A DNA stretch of 32,965 nt from Bacteroidetes bacterium GWF2_49_14 (GCA_001769295.1 MEOR01000161.1:9370-42334), one strand, 5' to 3'. Counted from the first letter of the stretch, positions 27,004 to 32,965 are shown. Program-made: numbers and translations. Notes: generated by a model not told the origin, from the sequence alone.

Positions 27004-27034
27004 TTGAGGGGGTGTGAAAGAATTTCTATATTTG
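27004..27034 (+). promoter_or_regulatory. Promoter of the POT transporter gene
   Basis: TTG (27004-27006) and TATATTTG (27027-27034) stand 20 bases apart, a very good match to the Bacteroidota promoter pattern. The predicted 5' leader is about 40 bases long. Confidence 0.75.
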
Positions 27035-27080
27035 TGAAAATCGATTAACAACCAAGTATAAACTATCTAAATCAACAACT

Positions 27081-28892
27081 ATGTTTAAAGGACATCCAAA
27101 GGGTCTGATCGTAGCCTTCTTTACCAATATGGGAGAACGATTCGGATTTTACACGATGATGGCCATTTTGGCGCTGTTTCTCCAGGCCAAATTCGGTTTG
27201 ACCGAAGAGAAGGCGGGTGACATTTACAGTTGGTTCTATTTCGCCATATATGCCCTTGCCCTGATTGGCGGTATCCTGGCTGATGCCACCAAAAAGTACA
27301 AACTGATCATCCTGATCGGCCAGGTCATCATGTTCTCCGGCTATGTAATTATGGCCATGCCTGGTCTTGACCTCACCATCACGCTGATCGGCCTCTTCAC
27401 CATCGCCTTTGGTAATGGTCTTTTTAAAGGAAACCTCCAGGCTGTTGTCGGTCAGATGTATGATGACCCGAAATACTCCAAGCTCAGGGATTCCGCTTAT
27501 ATGCTGTTCTACATGGGGATCAACGTCGGTGCCTTTTTTGCACCCTTTGCTGCAACCGCCATCCGCAACTGGTGGCTGAAAACCAACGGATTCATGCATG
27601 ACGCCAGCCTTCCGGCATTGTGCCACCAATATCTCGACGGAACCCTTCAGAATCCTGATCAGCTTCAGGCCGTGGCCAATTCGGTAAGCATTAACGGACC
27701 CGCCACGGATCTTACCACCTTTGCAAATACCTACCTGGATGTTTTTGCCCGGGGATATAATTACGCCTTCGCTATCGCTGCAGGTGCTATGGTTATTTCC
27801 CTCCTGGTTTATGTGTTCTTTAGCAAGATCCTGCCTAACAAGCAAAAAGCTCCGAATGAAAAGACCATCACCCTGGGTGAAAAACCCTGGGCTATCCCGG
27901 TTGCGCTTATCGGTGCTGCTGCCACGGCTGTCCTGGTGTACCTGGTTAAAGATATAGCTACCGGTCTGGCTTTCGGATTGTTTGTCGGATTCGTTCTATG
28001 GATCATCGGCATTTCCAACAAGGAGGAGAAGCCACGGGTTACAGCCCTGGTCATGGTTTTTGTGGTGGTAATTTTCTTCTGGATGTCCTTCCATCAAAAC
28101 GGCCTGACGCTGACTTTCTTTGCACGGGATTACACAGTGCAGAGTGTTGACCCGGTGACCAACATGTTCTTCCAGCTGGCAAATATTCTGACGGTTGTGG
28201 CCTTTATTGCCGGCATCGTGATGATGATCGGTAAAAACCGCGAAAGAAATACCCGTCTGATTGGTGCCGGACTATTCCTGATCGGCGGAGTCGCCGGAAC
28301 TTACCTGTTCCTTCAGGGCGATGCACAGAATCCGATCGCCCCCGAAGTTTTCCAGGCTTTTAACCCGATGTATATTGTTGCTCTGACGCTGCCTGTCATG
28401 GCATTTTTCGCCTGGCTGGCAAAGAAGGGCAAGGAGCCAACCACACCGCGAAAGATTGGGTATGGTATGATCATCGCCGCATTTGCTTTCCTTTTGATGT
28501 TGGTAGCTTCACTCAATCTGGTTTCTCCCCACGAATTAAAAGTGGTTGATGAAGTCACAGGCGCGATCAAATTTAATCCGACACCGGAATCCTCACGCGT
28601 GTTGCCTCACTGGCTGATGGGAACCTACCTGATCCTGACGATTGCCGAGCTGTTCCTGAGCCCGATGGGCCTCTCCTTCGTTTCGAAGGTCGCCCCGACA
28701 CGTTTTCAGGGCCTTATGCAGGCCGGCTGGCTGCTGGCAACTGCAGCAGGAAATAAGCTGTTGTTTGTAGGCAGTACTTTCTGGGGAAAAATCGACCTGT
28801 GGCAATTGTGGCTGATCTTCATCGTCTTCTGCATACTGTCGGCAATGTTCGTGTTCTCGATAATGAGGAGGCTGGAACGTATAACGTCATAA
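27081..28892 (+). CDS. POT/PTR family peptide transporter
   Basis: 603 residues with 12-14 predicted membrane helices. The PTR2 family pattern is clear: the N-terminal NMGERFGFYTMMAILALFLQ, then GGILADATKKYK after helix 2, FGNGLFKGNLQAVVGQMYDD, RDSAYMLFYMGINVGAFFAPF, and ELFLSPMGLSFVSKVAP in the C-terminal half (the PTR2 signature area). Proton-driven POT carriers have ExxER on helix 1; here the first glutamate is replaced by asparagine (NxxER). I recall similar sequences in other Bacteroidota. The substrate is probably di- or tripeptides. A good promoter lies upstream, and the gene is divergent from nnr. A long inserted hairpin region around residues 200-300 is normal for bacterial members. 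Confidence 0.9.
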   Translation: MFKGHPKGLIVAFFTNMGERFGFYTMMAILALFLQAKFGLTEEKAGDIYSWFYFAIYALALIGGILADATKKYKLIILIGQVIMFSGYVIMAMPGLDLTITLIGLFTIAFGNGLFKGNLQAVVGQMYDDPKYSKLRDSAYMLFYMGINVGAFFAPFAATAIRNWWLKTNGFMHDASLPALCHQYLDGTLQNPDQLQAVANSVSINGPATDLTTFANTYLDVFARGYNYAFAIAAGAMVISLLVYVFFSKILPNKQKAPNEKTITLGEKPWAIPVALIGAAATAVLVYLVKDIATGLAFGLFVGFVLWIIGISNKEEKPRVTALVMVFVVVIFFWMSFHQNGLTLTFFARDYTVQSVDPVTNMFFQLANILTVVAFIAGIVMMIGKNRERNTRLIGAGLFLIGGVAGTYLFLQGDAQNPIAPEVFQAFNPMYIVALTLPVMAFFAWLAKKGKEPTTPRKIGYGMIIAAFAFLLMLVASLNLVSPHELKVVDEVTGAIKFNPTPESSRVLPHWLMGTYLILTIAELFLSPMGLSFVSKVAPTRFQGLMQAGWLLATAAGNKLLFVGSTFWGKIDLWQLWLIFIVFCILSAMFVFSIMRRLERITS

Positions 28893-28895
28893 AAC

Positions 28896-28930
28896 GGTTG
28901 CCGGTTGCCGGTTGACAGTTGCCGGTTGAC
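28896..28930. repeat. 7-bp tandem array (GGTTGCC), left flank
   Basis: Five 7-bp units: GGTTGCC, GGTTGCC, GGTTGAC, AGTTGCC, GGTTGAC. They begin four bases after the POT stop codon and end nine bases before GTCAT of the palindromic element. Confidence 0.9.
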
Positions 28931-28938
28931 GCACTGAA

Positions 28939-29011
28939 GTCATTCCGGTGCAAGCCGGAATCTCCTTGGAATAGCTCCGAGGCATGGGATCCTGACTTCC
29001 GTCAGGATGAC
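28939..29011. repeat. Three-hairpin palindromic element, copy 2 (GTCAT...ATGAC)
   Basis: Same length and layout as copy 1 at 8696-8768. It has stem ATTCCGGT/GCCGGAAT (28942-28961), a weaker middle stem, and stem ATCCTGAC/GTCAGGAT with loop TTCC (28989-29008). The third stem differs from copy 1 (ATCCCGAT/ATCGGGAT) by two base-pair changes that keep pairing. The 3' end ATGACAGTTCTGGC is identical in both. Confidence 0.85.
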
Positions 29012-29024
29012 AGTTCTGGCGTTT

Positions 29025-29059
29025 AACTGGCAACCGGCAACTGGCAACTGGCAACTTGA
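29025..29059. repeat. 7-bp tandem array (AACTGGC), right flank, inverted relative to the left
   Basis: Units AACTGGC, AACCGGC, AACTGGC, AACTGGC and a decayed fifth. These are the reverse complement of the GCCGGTT/GCCAGTT series on the left, so copy 2 of the palindromic element is bounded by long inverted heptad arrays. Confidence 0.9.
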
Positions 29060-29064
29060 AGTTA

Positions 29065-29098
29065 TTAACAATTGTTAACAACCCCTGTTCAAACAGGG
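29065..29098. repeat. Adjacent palindromes upstream of the RNA candidate
   Basis: TTAACAATTGTTAA (29065-29078) is a perfect 14-bp palindrome. Four bases later CCCTGTT and AACAGGG (29083-29098) form a perfect 7-bp dyad with a 2-base centre. They lie 25-55 bases upstream of the -33 element of the RNA candidate, where operators would be expected. Alternatively the second could help to end the POT transcript, though no T-tract follows. Confidence 0.55.
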
Positions 29099-29122
29099 TG
29101 CATACAAAGGGTACCAAAACAC

Positions 29123-29152
29123 TTGACAAATCGATTTTAGCGATTAATTTTG
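29123..29152 (+). promoter_or_regulatory. Promoter of the structured RNA candidate
   Basis: TTG (29123-29125, in CTTGACAAA) and TAATTTTG (29145-29152) are 19 bases apart, an almost ideal Bacteroidota promoter. The predicted start, about 29158-29160, falls just before the 5' strand of the closing helix. GTACCAA occurs on both sides (29111-29117 and 29156-29162), and TTGGT-CGT-ACCAA (29150-29162) is a dyad over the start site. Confidence 0.8.
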
Positions 29153-29158
29153 GTCGTA

Positions 29159-29558
29159 CCAAGTGAGCGATAAAAGGTCTCCAACGGTGAGGTTCTTTGA
29201 AAGGGATGAAACAGCGAAGGCGAGAGCCGGGCTGGCTGATGGCAAAAACCGGGAACGAATAATCGACCGGCCGGAGTTTAAAACGAGAAATCAGATTAAT
29301 ATCGACCGACCGAAAGTAGCTTCCGGGAATAACCTTCAGTGTAATGTAAGATGCCGCCTGCACCTGTAGGCAGACGTAAGTCGGGCCAAAGGCGGAACAC
29401 ACATCTTGCAGAACAGGAAGACGCAAGTCCGTCCCATCAGGATAAAAGAACAATTCACCAGGCGACCGTATAACGGTAACTTGGCCGCTCACGGATGCTA
29501 CGGCAACCGGGATGCGGGAACGGGAAACTACCAAAAGTGGTTTCCCGTTCGTGTTTTA
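29159..29558 (+). ncRNA. Candidate structured non-coding RNA of about 400 nt, unknown family
   Basis: A non-coding block with its own promoter and terminator. The ends of the core pair: GTGAGCG (29163-29169) with CGCTCAC (29486-29492). Inside, TGTAAGATG (29345-29353) pairs with CATCTTGCA (29402-29410, one U-G pair), enclosing CCGCCT/AGGCGG (29354-29359 with 29390-29395). CCGGAG (29271-29276) can pair with TTCCGG (29321-29326). CCAGG/CTTGG (29458-29462 with 29480-29484) encloses ACCGT/ACGGT. Three small hairpins carry GNRA loops: GGC-GAGA-GCC (29219-29228), GAC-GTAA-GTC (29373-29382) and GAC-GCAA-GTC (29420-29429). I do not find the conserved cores of RNase P RNA, tmRNA or SRP RNA, and it is much larger than 6S RNA. 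Open frames inside it do not resemble proteins. Function unknown. Confidence 0.75.
29518..29557 (+). terminator. Hairpin terminator of the RNA candidate
   Basis: GAACGGGAAACTAC (29518-29531) pairs with GTGGTTTCCCGTTC (29537-29550) over 14 bp with one T-G pair and a 5-base loop. It is followed by GTGTTTTAT. The T-tract is modest but the stem is strong and lies 26 bases after the closing helix. Confidence 0.75.
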
Positions 29559-29592
29559 TACCCTTGGCAAACTACTGATGATGGCATGCGGT

Positions 29593-29742
29593 CCCCGCTT
29601 TCGCGGGGATGACAACGCTTTAAACTTGCCAGGTGCTCTTGTCATCCCCGCGAAAGCGGGGACCGCGATCCAAACTACCGCCCAACCCATTGTCATCCCC
29701 GCGAAAGCGGGGACCGCGACCCAAACAACCGCCCAACCCAAA
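29593..29742. repeat. Palindromic repeats in the gap: one inverted unit and two 51-bp direct repeats
   Basis: CCCCGC-TTTC-GCGGGG followed by ATGAC at 29593-29613 is an inverted copy of the core of two 51-bp direct repeats, 29641-29691 and 29692-29742. Each of those starts with GTCATCCCCGCGAAAGCGGGG and continues with a C/A-rich tail. The two units differ at only a few positions. The same palindrome core is in the element at 22774-22853. The remaining bases up to 29809 contain nothing else clear except a weak -7-like TACCTTTA (29783-29790). Confidence 0.85.
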
Positions 29743-29809
29743 AGCACCGCTCTAAAGCAGGAAAATTCCCTATGGTAATTTTTACCTTTATGCTTTTAAA
29801 ATCGTAGCC

Positions 29810-32503
29810 ATGAAACCCTCTTCCTTCATCCGTCACCGGTCCTCCGTCATCGGTCTTCTCTTCCTGCTGTCCGCCGTCTGCAGTCTGCAGTCACAGGTAT
29901 CTCCGGAATTATTCAGGGAATTCACCTACCGCAACCTGGGTGCATACCGCACCGGAGCCTGGGTTGCCGATATTGCCGTCCCGGAGAATCCCGATCCGGC
30001 CAACCGGTATACTTTCTATGTGGCTTTCCGTGCCGGCGGTGTGTGGAAAACCGTCAACAACGGAACAACCTTTAATTGCATAACGGATACACTGGGGCTC
30101 ACCTCCATCGGTGTGGTGGAAGTCTCCCCGTCGGATCCGGACCGTTTATGGGTAGGTACCGGGGAAGCATACAATGCCCGCTCCTCCTATGCAGGAACCG
30201 GCATTTACCTGTCACGCGATGGAGGTAAAACCTGGCTAGCAAAGGGTCTGGCGGATTCCCACCATATCAACCGCATTCTCATTCATCCCACCAACCCTGA
30301 TATTGTTTATGTCGCCGTAATGGGTCATCTGTACACACCCAACGAGGAGCGGGGGGTGTACAAAACCACCAATGGCGGAGATACCTGGCAAAAGGTTCTC
30401 TTTATAAATGATAAGATCGGTATCATCGATCTGACCATGAACCGGAGAAACCCGGAGGTCCTATATGCTGCTGCGTACGAGAAATACCGCACTCCCTGGA
30501 CTTTTGAACCGGGCGGTCAGGGAAGCCGGATCTACAAAACCGCCGATGGTGGCAAATCCTGGAAGATACTTGAAAAAGGTCTTCCGGCAGGTGAACTGGG
30601 GCGTATCGGGATAGACATTCATCAGGGTAATCCTGATATCCTCTATGCCGCGATCCAGAACCTGAATCCGGATCCGGATTTTGACCCGAAAAATACCCGT
30701 ACGACCAGTGCAAACATCGATGCCACTTATGATGCCCAGATTGGTGGGGAAGTATACCGTTCACTGGACGCCGGTGAATCCTGGGAGAAAATGTCGGACA
30801 AGAAAACCGATGTGAGTGGCAAAGCCGCCTATTCGTTCAACCAGTTATATGCCGATCCCATCAACAAGGATCATGTTTATATTGTTGGCGTTTCGATGTT
30901 TTACTCGTTTGACGGGGGGAAGACCTGGCCGATGGGCTGGCGCGACCGGAACCGATTCCAAAGCAATTTCGGTGATGTGCGATGCTTCTGGATCGATCCG
31001 GCTGATCCTAAGCACATGATGCTGGGAAGTGACGGGGGCATCTATTCCACCTGGGACGGCGGGCTCACGATGAATCACTATTATCAGTTCCCAACGGGCG
31101 AGATCTATGACGTAGAGGCGGATAAATCCGCCCCTTACAATATTTATCTGGGCCTCCAGGACCATGAATCCTGGAAAGGTCCGAGCAACAGCTGGTCGGG
31201 TTCGGTTGGCATTGAGGAGTGGGTGATCACCGGCGAGGCGGATGGAATGTATACCAAAATAGATCCGGAGAATGATCGCTGGCTTTACTATACCGGTCAG
31301 TTCGGGCTTCATAACCGGGTCGACCAGCTGCTTGGCAGCCGCGTCAGCATTGCTCCGCGGCCTGAGAAGGGCGAGCCGCCTTACCGGTACGCATGGACCA
31401 CACCCCTTGAATTATCTCCTTTCAACTCCGCAACGATTTATACGGGAGGACAATACCTTCTGAAATCCATCAACCGGGGCAACACCTGGGAAAAGATCAG
31501 CCCTGACCTGACCACTAACGATCCAAAGAAGATCAATGGAAAAGGGCACATGCAATACTGCACACTCACCTCGATCAGCGAATCTCCGCTTAAACAGGGC
31601 CTGATATGGGTAGGAACCGATGACGGGCGCGTGCACATGACCCGCAACGGGGGCAATACCTGGGAGGAATTCACAGAGCCCCTGGCCAAACTCGGTGCAC
31701 CCCGGCTGATGTATGTAAGCCGCGTGGTTGCCTCCGCCTTTGACGCCGGAACAGCCTATGTAACAAAAACCGGATTCCGCGATGATGTTTTCAAACCGTT
31801 CGTCTTTAAGACCACCGACTATGGGAAAACGTGGTTTGCCATAACCAGCGGCCTGCCTGACGCTCCGGTTTCCGTGATCGCAGAGGACCCGGCAAATCGC
31901 ATGGTTCTCTACCTGGGCTCCGATAAAGGCGTGTTCATCAGCCTGAACCAGGGCTCCACCTGGTTTCCTTTGAAAGGGAACATGCCCCCGGCTCCGGTCA
32001 CCGACCTAATGGTCCATCCCCGGGAAAGGGACCTGATTGTTGGCACCTACGGCAGGGGATGCTGGATAACGGATGTATCGCCACTGTCGGAATTCACCGA
32101 CACCCTGCTGAACCATAGATTCTATCTGTTTGATATTCAGCCAAAACCTCAGTTCAATTACTCACCACGCTCCCGATGGGGGAATTATGAACTTACCGGC
32201 GATAACGACATCCGGACGCCCAATGAACCCAACGGGCTGGAAGTCTGGTATTATATCAAGGAAACATCCGAACGGGACGAAGGAAGCATTCAGGTAACAG
32301 ATATTAATGATAAAATAATCAGTAGCAGCAAGTTACCAAATACTTCCGGCCTTCAACGGACCTTTATCCGTACAGAACGGATGAAGCCGGGTCCTTACCG
32401 CGTCACCCTGATTTACGCCAAGAGCAGGGTAACCAAGAATGCGGTAGTCCTGGAAAGCCCTGTGTGGGAGGTGGGGAATGTGACGTCGGGATCTGCCAGG
32501 TAA
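29810..32503 (+). CDS. Secreted VPS10/sortilin-like beta-propeller protein (BNR/Asp-box repeats)
   Basis: 897 residues with an N-terminal signal peptide (hydrophobic core about 13-27, likely cleavage near SLQSQ). A long propeller region follows, with about ten Asp-box type repeats such as YLSRDGGKTW, YKTTNGGDTW, YKTADGGKSW, YSFDGGKTW, LKSINRGNTW, MTRNGGNTWEEF and FKTTDYGKTWFAI. The C-terminal 120 residues (after about 765) look like an Ig-like beta domain. Such proteins are often labelled glycosyl hydrolase or sortilin-like in Bacteroidota; the substrate is unknown and no clear catalytic residues can be named. No T9SS sorting tail is visible. The signal peptide is encoded largely by 7-bp tandem units (29826-29853 and 29877-29890). 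A weak -7-like TACCTTTA is at 29783-29790. Confidence 0.85.
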   Translation: MKPSSFIRHRSSVIGLLFLLSAVCSLQSQVSPELFREFTYRNLGAYRTGAWVADIAVPENPDPANRYTFYVAFRAGGVWKTVNNGTTFNCITDTLGLTSIGVVEVSPSDPDRLWVGTGEAYNARSSYAGTGIYLSRDGGKTWLAKGLADSHHINRILIHPTNPDIVYVAVMGHLYTPNEERGVYKTTNGGDTWQKVLFINDKIGIIDLTMNRRNPEVLYAAAYEKYRTPWTFEPGGQGSRIYKTADGGKSWKILEKGLPAGELGRIGIDIHQGNPDILYAAIQNLNPDPDFDPKNTRTTSANIDATYDAQIGGEVYRSLDAGESWEKMSDKKTDVSGKAAYSFNQLYADPINKDHVYIVGVSMFYSFDGGKTWPMGWRDRNRFQSNFGDVRCFWIDPADPKHMMLGSDGGIYSTWDGGLTMNHYYQFPTGEIYDVEADKSAPYNIYLGLQDHESWKGPSNSWSGSVGIEEWVITGEADGMYTKIDPENDRWLYYTGQFGLHNRVDQLLGSRVSIAPRPEKGEPPYRYAWTTPLELSPFNSATIYTGGQYLLKSINRGNTWEKISPDLTTNDPKKINGKGHMQYCTLTSISESPLKQGLIWVGTDDGRVHMTRNGGNTWEEFTEPLAKLGAPRLMYVSRVVASAFDAGTAYVTKTGFRDDVFKPFVFKTTDYGKTWFAITSGLPDAPVSVIAEDPANRMVLYLGSDKGVFISLNQGSTWFPLKGNMPPAPVTDLMVHPRERDLIVGTYGRGCWITDVSPLSEFTDTLLNHRFYLFDIQPKPQFNYSPRSRWGNYELTGDNDIRTPNEPNGLEVWYYIKETSERDEGSIQVTDINDKIISSSKLPNTSGLQRTFIRTERMKPGPYRVTLIYAKSRVTKNAVVLESPVWEVGNVTSGSAR
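29826..29890 (+). repeat. 7-bp tandem units within a signal-peptide coding region
   Basis: TCATCCG, TCACCGG, TCCTCCG, TCATCGG (29826-29853) are four period-7 units of the family seen inside tsaD. Two perfect units of TCTGCAG follow at 29877-29890. Together they cover most of the signal peptide coding sequence of the beta-propeller gene. Confidence 0.85.
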
Positions 32504-32555
32504 GAATGGAGAACCGGTGCTGTAGAGACGCTTACAAGTGTCTGACAGTAAGAAT

Positions 32556-32595
32556 GAGAGACTGAGAGACTGAGAGACTTAGAGACTGGGAGATG
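32556..32595. repeat. 8-bp tandem array running into a start codon
   Basis: GAGAGACT three times, then TAGAGACT and GGGAGATG (32556-32595), period 8. The last, decayed unit contains the ATG (32593-32595) of the next gene. The unit is the same as that of the array after tsaD (8650-8689). Confidence 0.85.
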
Positions 32596-32965
32596 AGGAA
32601 AAGAAGTTTGAATTTTGGTTTTTGGGTTTTGTTTGTTTTTTGCTATTTGGGATTTGGATTTTCCCCCGCGGCCTTGTGCCAGCATCCGTCGTCCGTCATC
32701 GGTCGTCCGTCTTCCTATGGATTTGAGCTTATCCGTGATCACGACGCAAAAATCATCATCTTCCGCATCGACAGCCTGTCGGATGCCTACGGGAAGGGAA
32801 TCCGGCCGGGAATGGAGCTGATTGGCTGGAACACATTGCCGATTGAACGGAAACTGGCCAAAATGAAGGTGAAGAAATACCGTAAATCCTACCCCGGCTA
32901 TTCCGATGAACAGATCCGGTTCCATCTTCTGGTCCAGGGGAAGCCCAGTGAATCAGCCGAACTGT
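32593..32965 (+). CDS. Secreted protein with PDZ-like region, 3' truncated by the window end
   Basis: 124 full codons are visible before the window ends. The start gives a basic N-terminus and a strong hydrophobic run (LNFGFWVLFVFCYLGFGFS) ending in ALCQ, so a signal peptide is likely. Then come HPSSVIGRPSS, encoded by 7-bp tandem units, and a domain with RIDSLSDAYGKGIRPGMELIGWNTLPIERKL, which resembles the PDZ-like segment (GIRPGMEL.GWN..P) that precedes the protease domain in S41-type peptidases. Later residues (KYRKSYPGYSDEQIRFHLL) fit that type too. An S41 peptidase is the best guess, but the catalytic part lies outside the window. Confidence 0.65.
   Translation, partial: MRKRSLNFGFWVLFVFCYLGFGFSPAALCQHPSSVIGRPSSYGFELIRDHDAKIIIFRIDSLSDAYGKGIRPGMELIGWNTLPIERKLAKMKVKKYRKSYPGYSDEQIRFHLLVQGKPSESAEL
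32685..32712 (+). repeat. 7-bp tandem units just after the signal-peptide coding region
   Basis: TCCGTCG, TCCGTCA, TCGGTCG, TCCGTCT: four period-7 units, in frame, coding for PSSVIGRPSS right after the predicted cleavage site. The same family is in tsaD (7935-8025) and in the beta-propeller gene (29826-29853). Confidence 0.9.

Larger units (their letters stand above)
28893..29158. other. Gap after the POT gene: repeats and palindromes, no gene
   Basis: This is the left third of the 917-base interval before the next protein gene. It holds the heptad-flanked palindromic element (28896-29059), a 14-bp palindrome TTAACAATTGTTAA (29065-29078), a perfect dyad CCCTGTT-CA-AACAGGG (29083-29098) and the promoter of the RNA candidate. 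The reading frames crossing it in either direction run through repeats and look non-coding. Confidence 0.7.

Noticed and set aside
29065-29098. Replication origin or DnaA-box cluster
   Set aside because: The sequences only loosely resemble DnaA boxes, there are just one or two of them, and no dnaA, dnaN or AT-rich unwinding region is near.
29163-29369. Open frame of 68 codons starting GTG within the RNA candidate
   Set aside because: The GTG is part of the closing helix, the product is highly basic without recognisable features, and the helices cross the frame.
28887-29534. A 215-codon reading frame on the minus strand across the gap
   Set aside because: It runs through heptad arrays, palindromes and the RNA candidate, and shows no domain; it is an accident of repeat sequence.
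29159-29558. Identity of the RNA candidate as RNase P RNA, tmRNA, SRP RNA or 6S RNA
   Set aside because: I could not find the RNase P core (GAGGAAAGUCC and ACAGAA), a tRNA-like 3' end or tag reading frame, or the SRP tetraloop stem; it is about twice the size of 6S RNA.
29593-29742. Repeats resembling a small CRISPR array
   Set aside because: Only two direct copies, the repeated part extends through the supposed spacer, the core is a perfect palindrome found elsewhere in the window, and there are no cas genes.

Overview
This window reads as a chromosomal segment of a member of the Bacteroidota, probably class Bacteroidia. The signs are promoters of the TAnnTTTG type at several gene starts, a near absence of Shine-Dalgarno sequences, an ExbB-ExbD-TonB cassette next to a very large TamB-like protein, a DUF4831-type lipoprotein, a POT transporter of the NMGERFGFY type and an Rnf operon headed by rseC. 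The genes are ordinary core genes with intact frames. I see no phage, integrase, transposase or CRISPR array. The window ends inside a gene on the right; the first 68 bases hold no complete gene.

Layout. Bases 69-818 (+) encode a TauE/SafE-type exporter. Bases 986-7516 (-) hold tonB, exbD and exbB (in that order along the + strand; transcribed exbB-exbD-tonB) and then tamB. tsaD (+, 7571-8644) is divergent from tamB. Bases 8813-14210 (-) are a compact rseC-rnfB-rnfC-rnfD-rnfG-rnfE-rnfA operon for a membrane ferredoxin:NAD+ oxidoreductase. Divergent from it are two M16 peptidase-like genes (a catalytic and a non-catalytic partner), then a bifunctional Rel/SpoT (p)ppGpp enzyme, a Fur-family regulator, a small unknown protein and purA. 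Bases 21264-26972 (-) hold a PepD-type dipeptidase, an MFS transporter, a DUF4831-like lipoprotein and the NAD(P)HX repair enzyme Nnr. A POT peptide transporter (27081-28892, +) is divergent from nnr. After a 917-base gap come a secreted beta-propeller (sortilin/VPS10-like) protein and the start of another secreted protein with a PDZ-like region.

The most interesting material lies outside the proteins. The 917-base gap contains what looks like a free-standing structured RNA gene of about 400 nt (about 29159-29558). It has a near-ideal Bacteroidota promoter, a closing helix joining its two ends, several nested helices with GNRA tetraloops and its own hairpin terminator. I could not match it to RNase P RNA, tmRNA, SRP RNA or 6S RNA.

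A second theme is a dense family of short-period (7, 8 or 9 bp) degenerate tandem arrays. They lie between genes, sit over stop and start codons, and enter coding sequence: inside tsaD and in the signal-peptide regions of both secreted proteins. Several lie directly beside multi-hairpin palindromic elements that begin GTCAT and end ATGAC. Two of these elements show compensatory base changes in one stem.

Functionally the window combines envelope energisation and assembly (ExbBD-TonB, TamB), ion-motive redox coupling (Rnf), peptide uptake and hydrolysis (POT, MFS, PepD, M16 pair), stringent response and metal regulation (Rel, Fur), and housekeeping (TsaD, PurA, Nnr).
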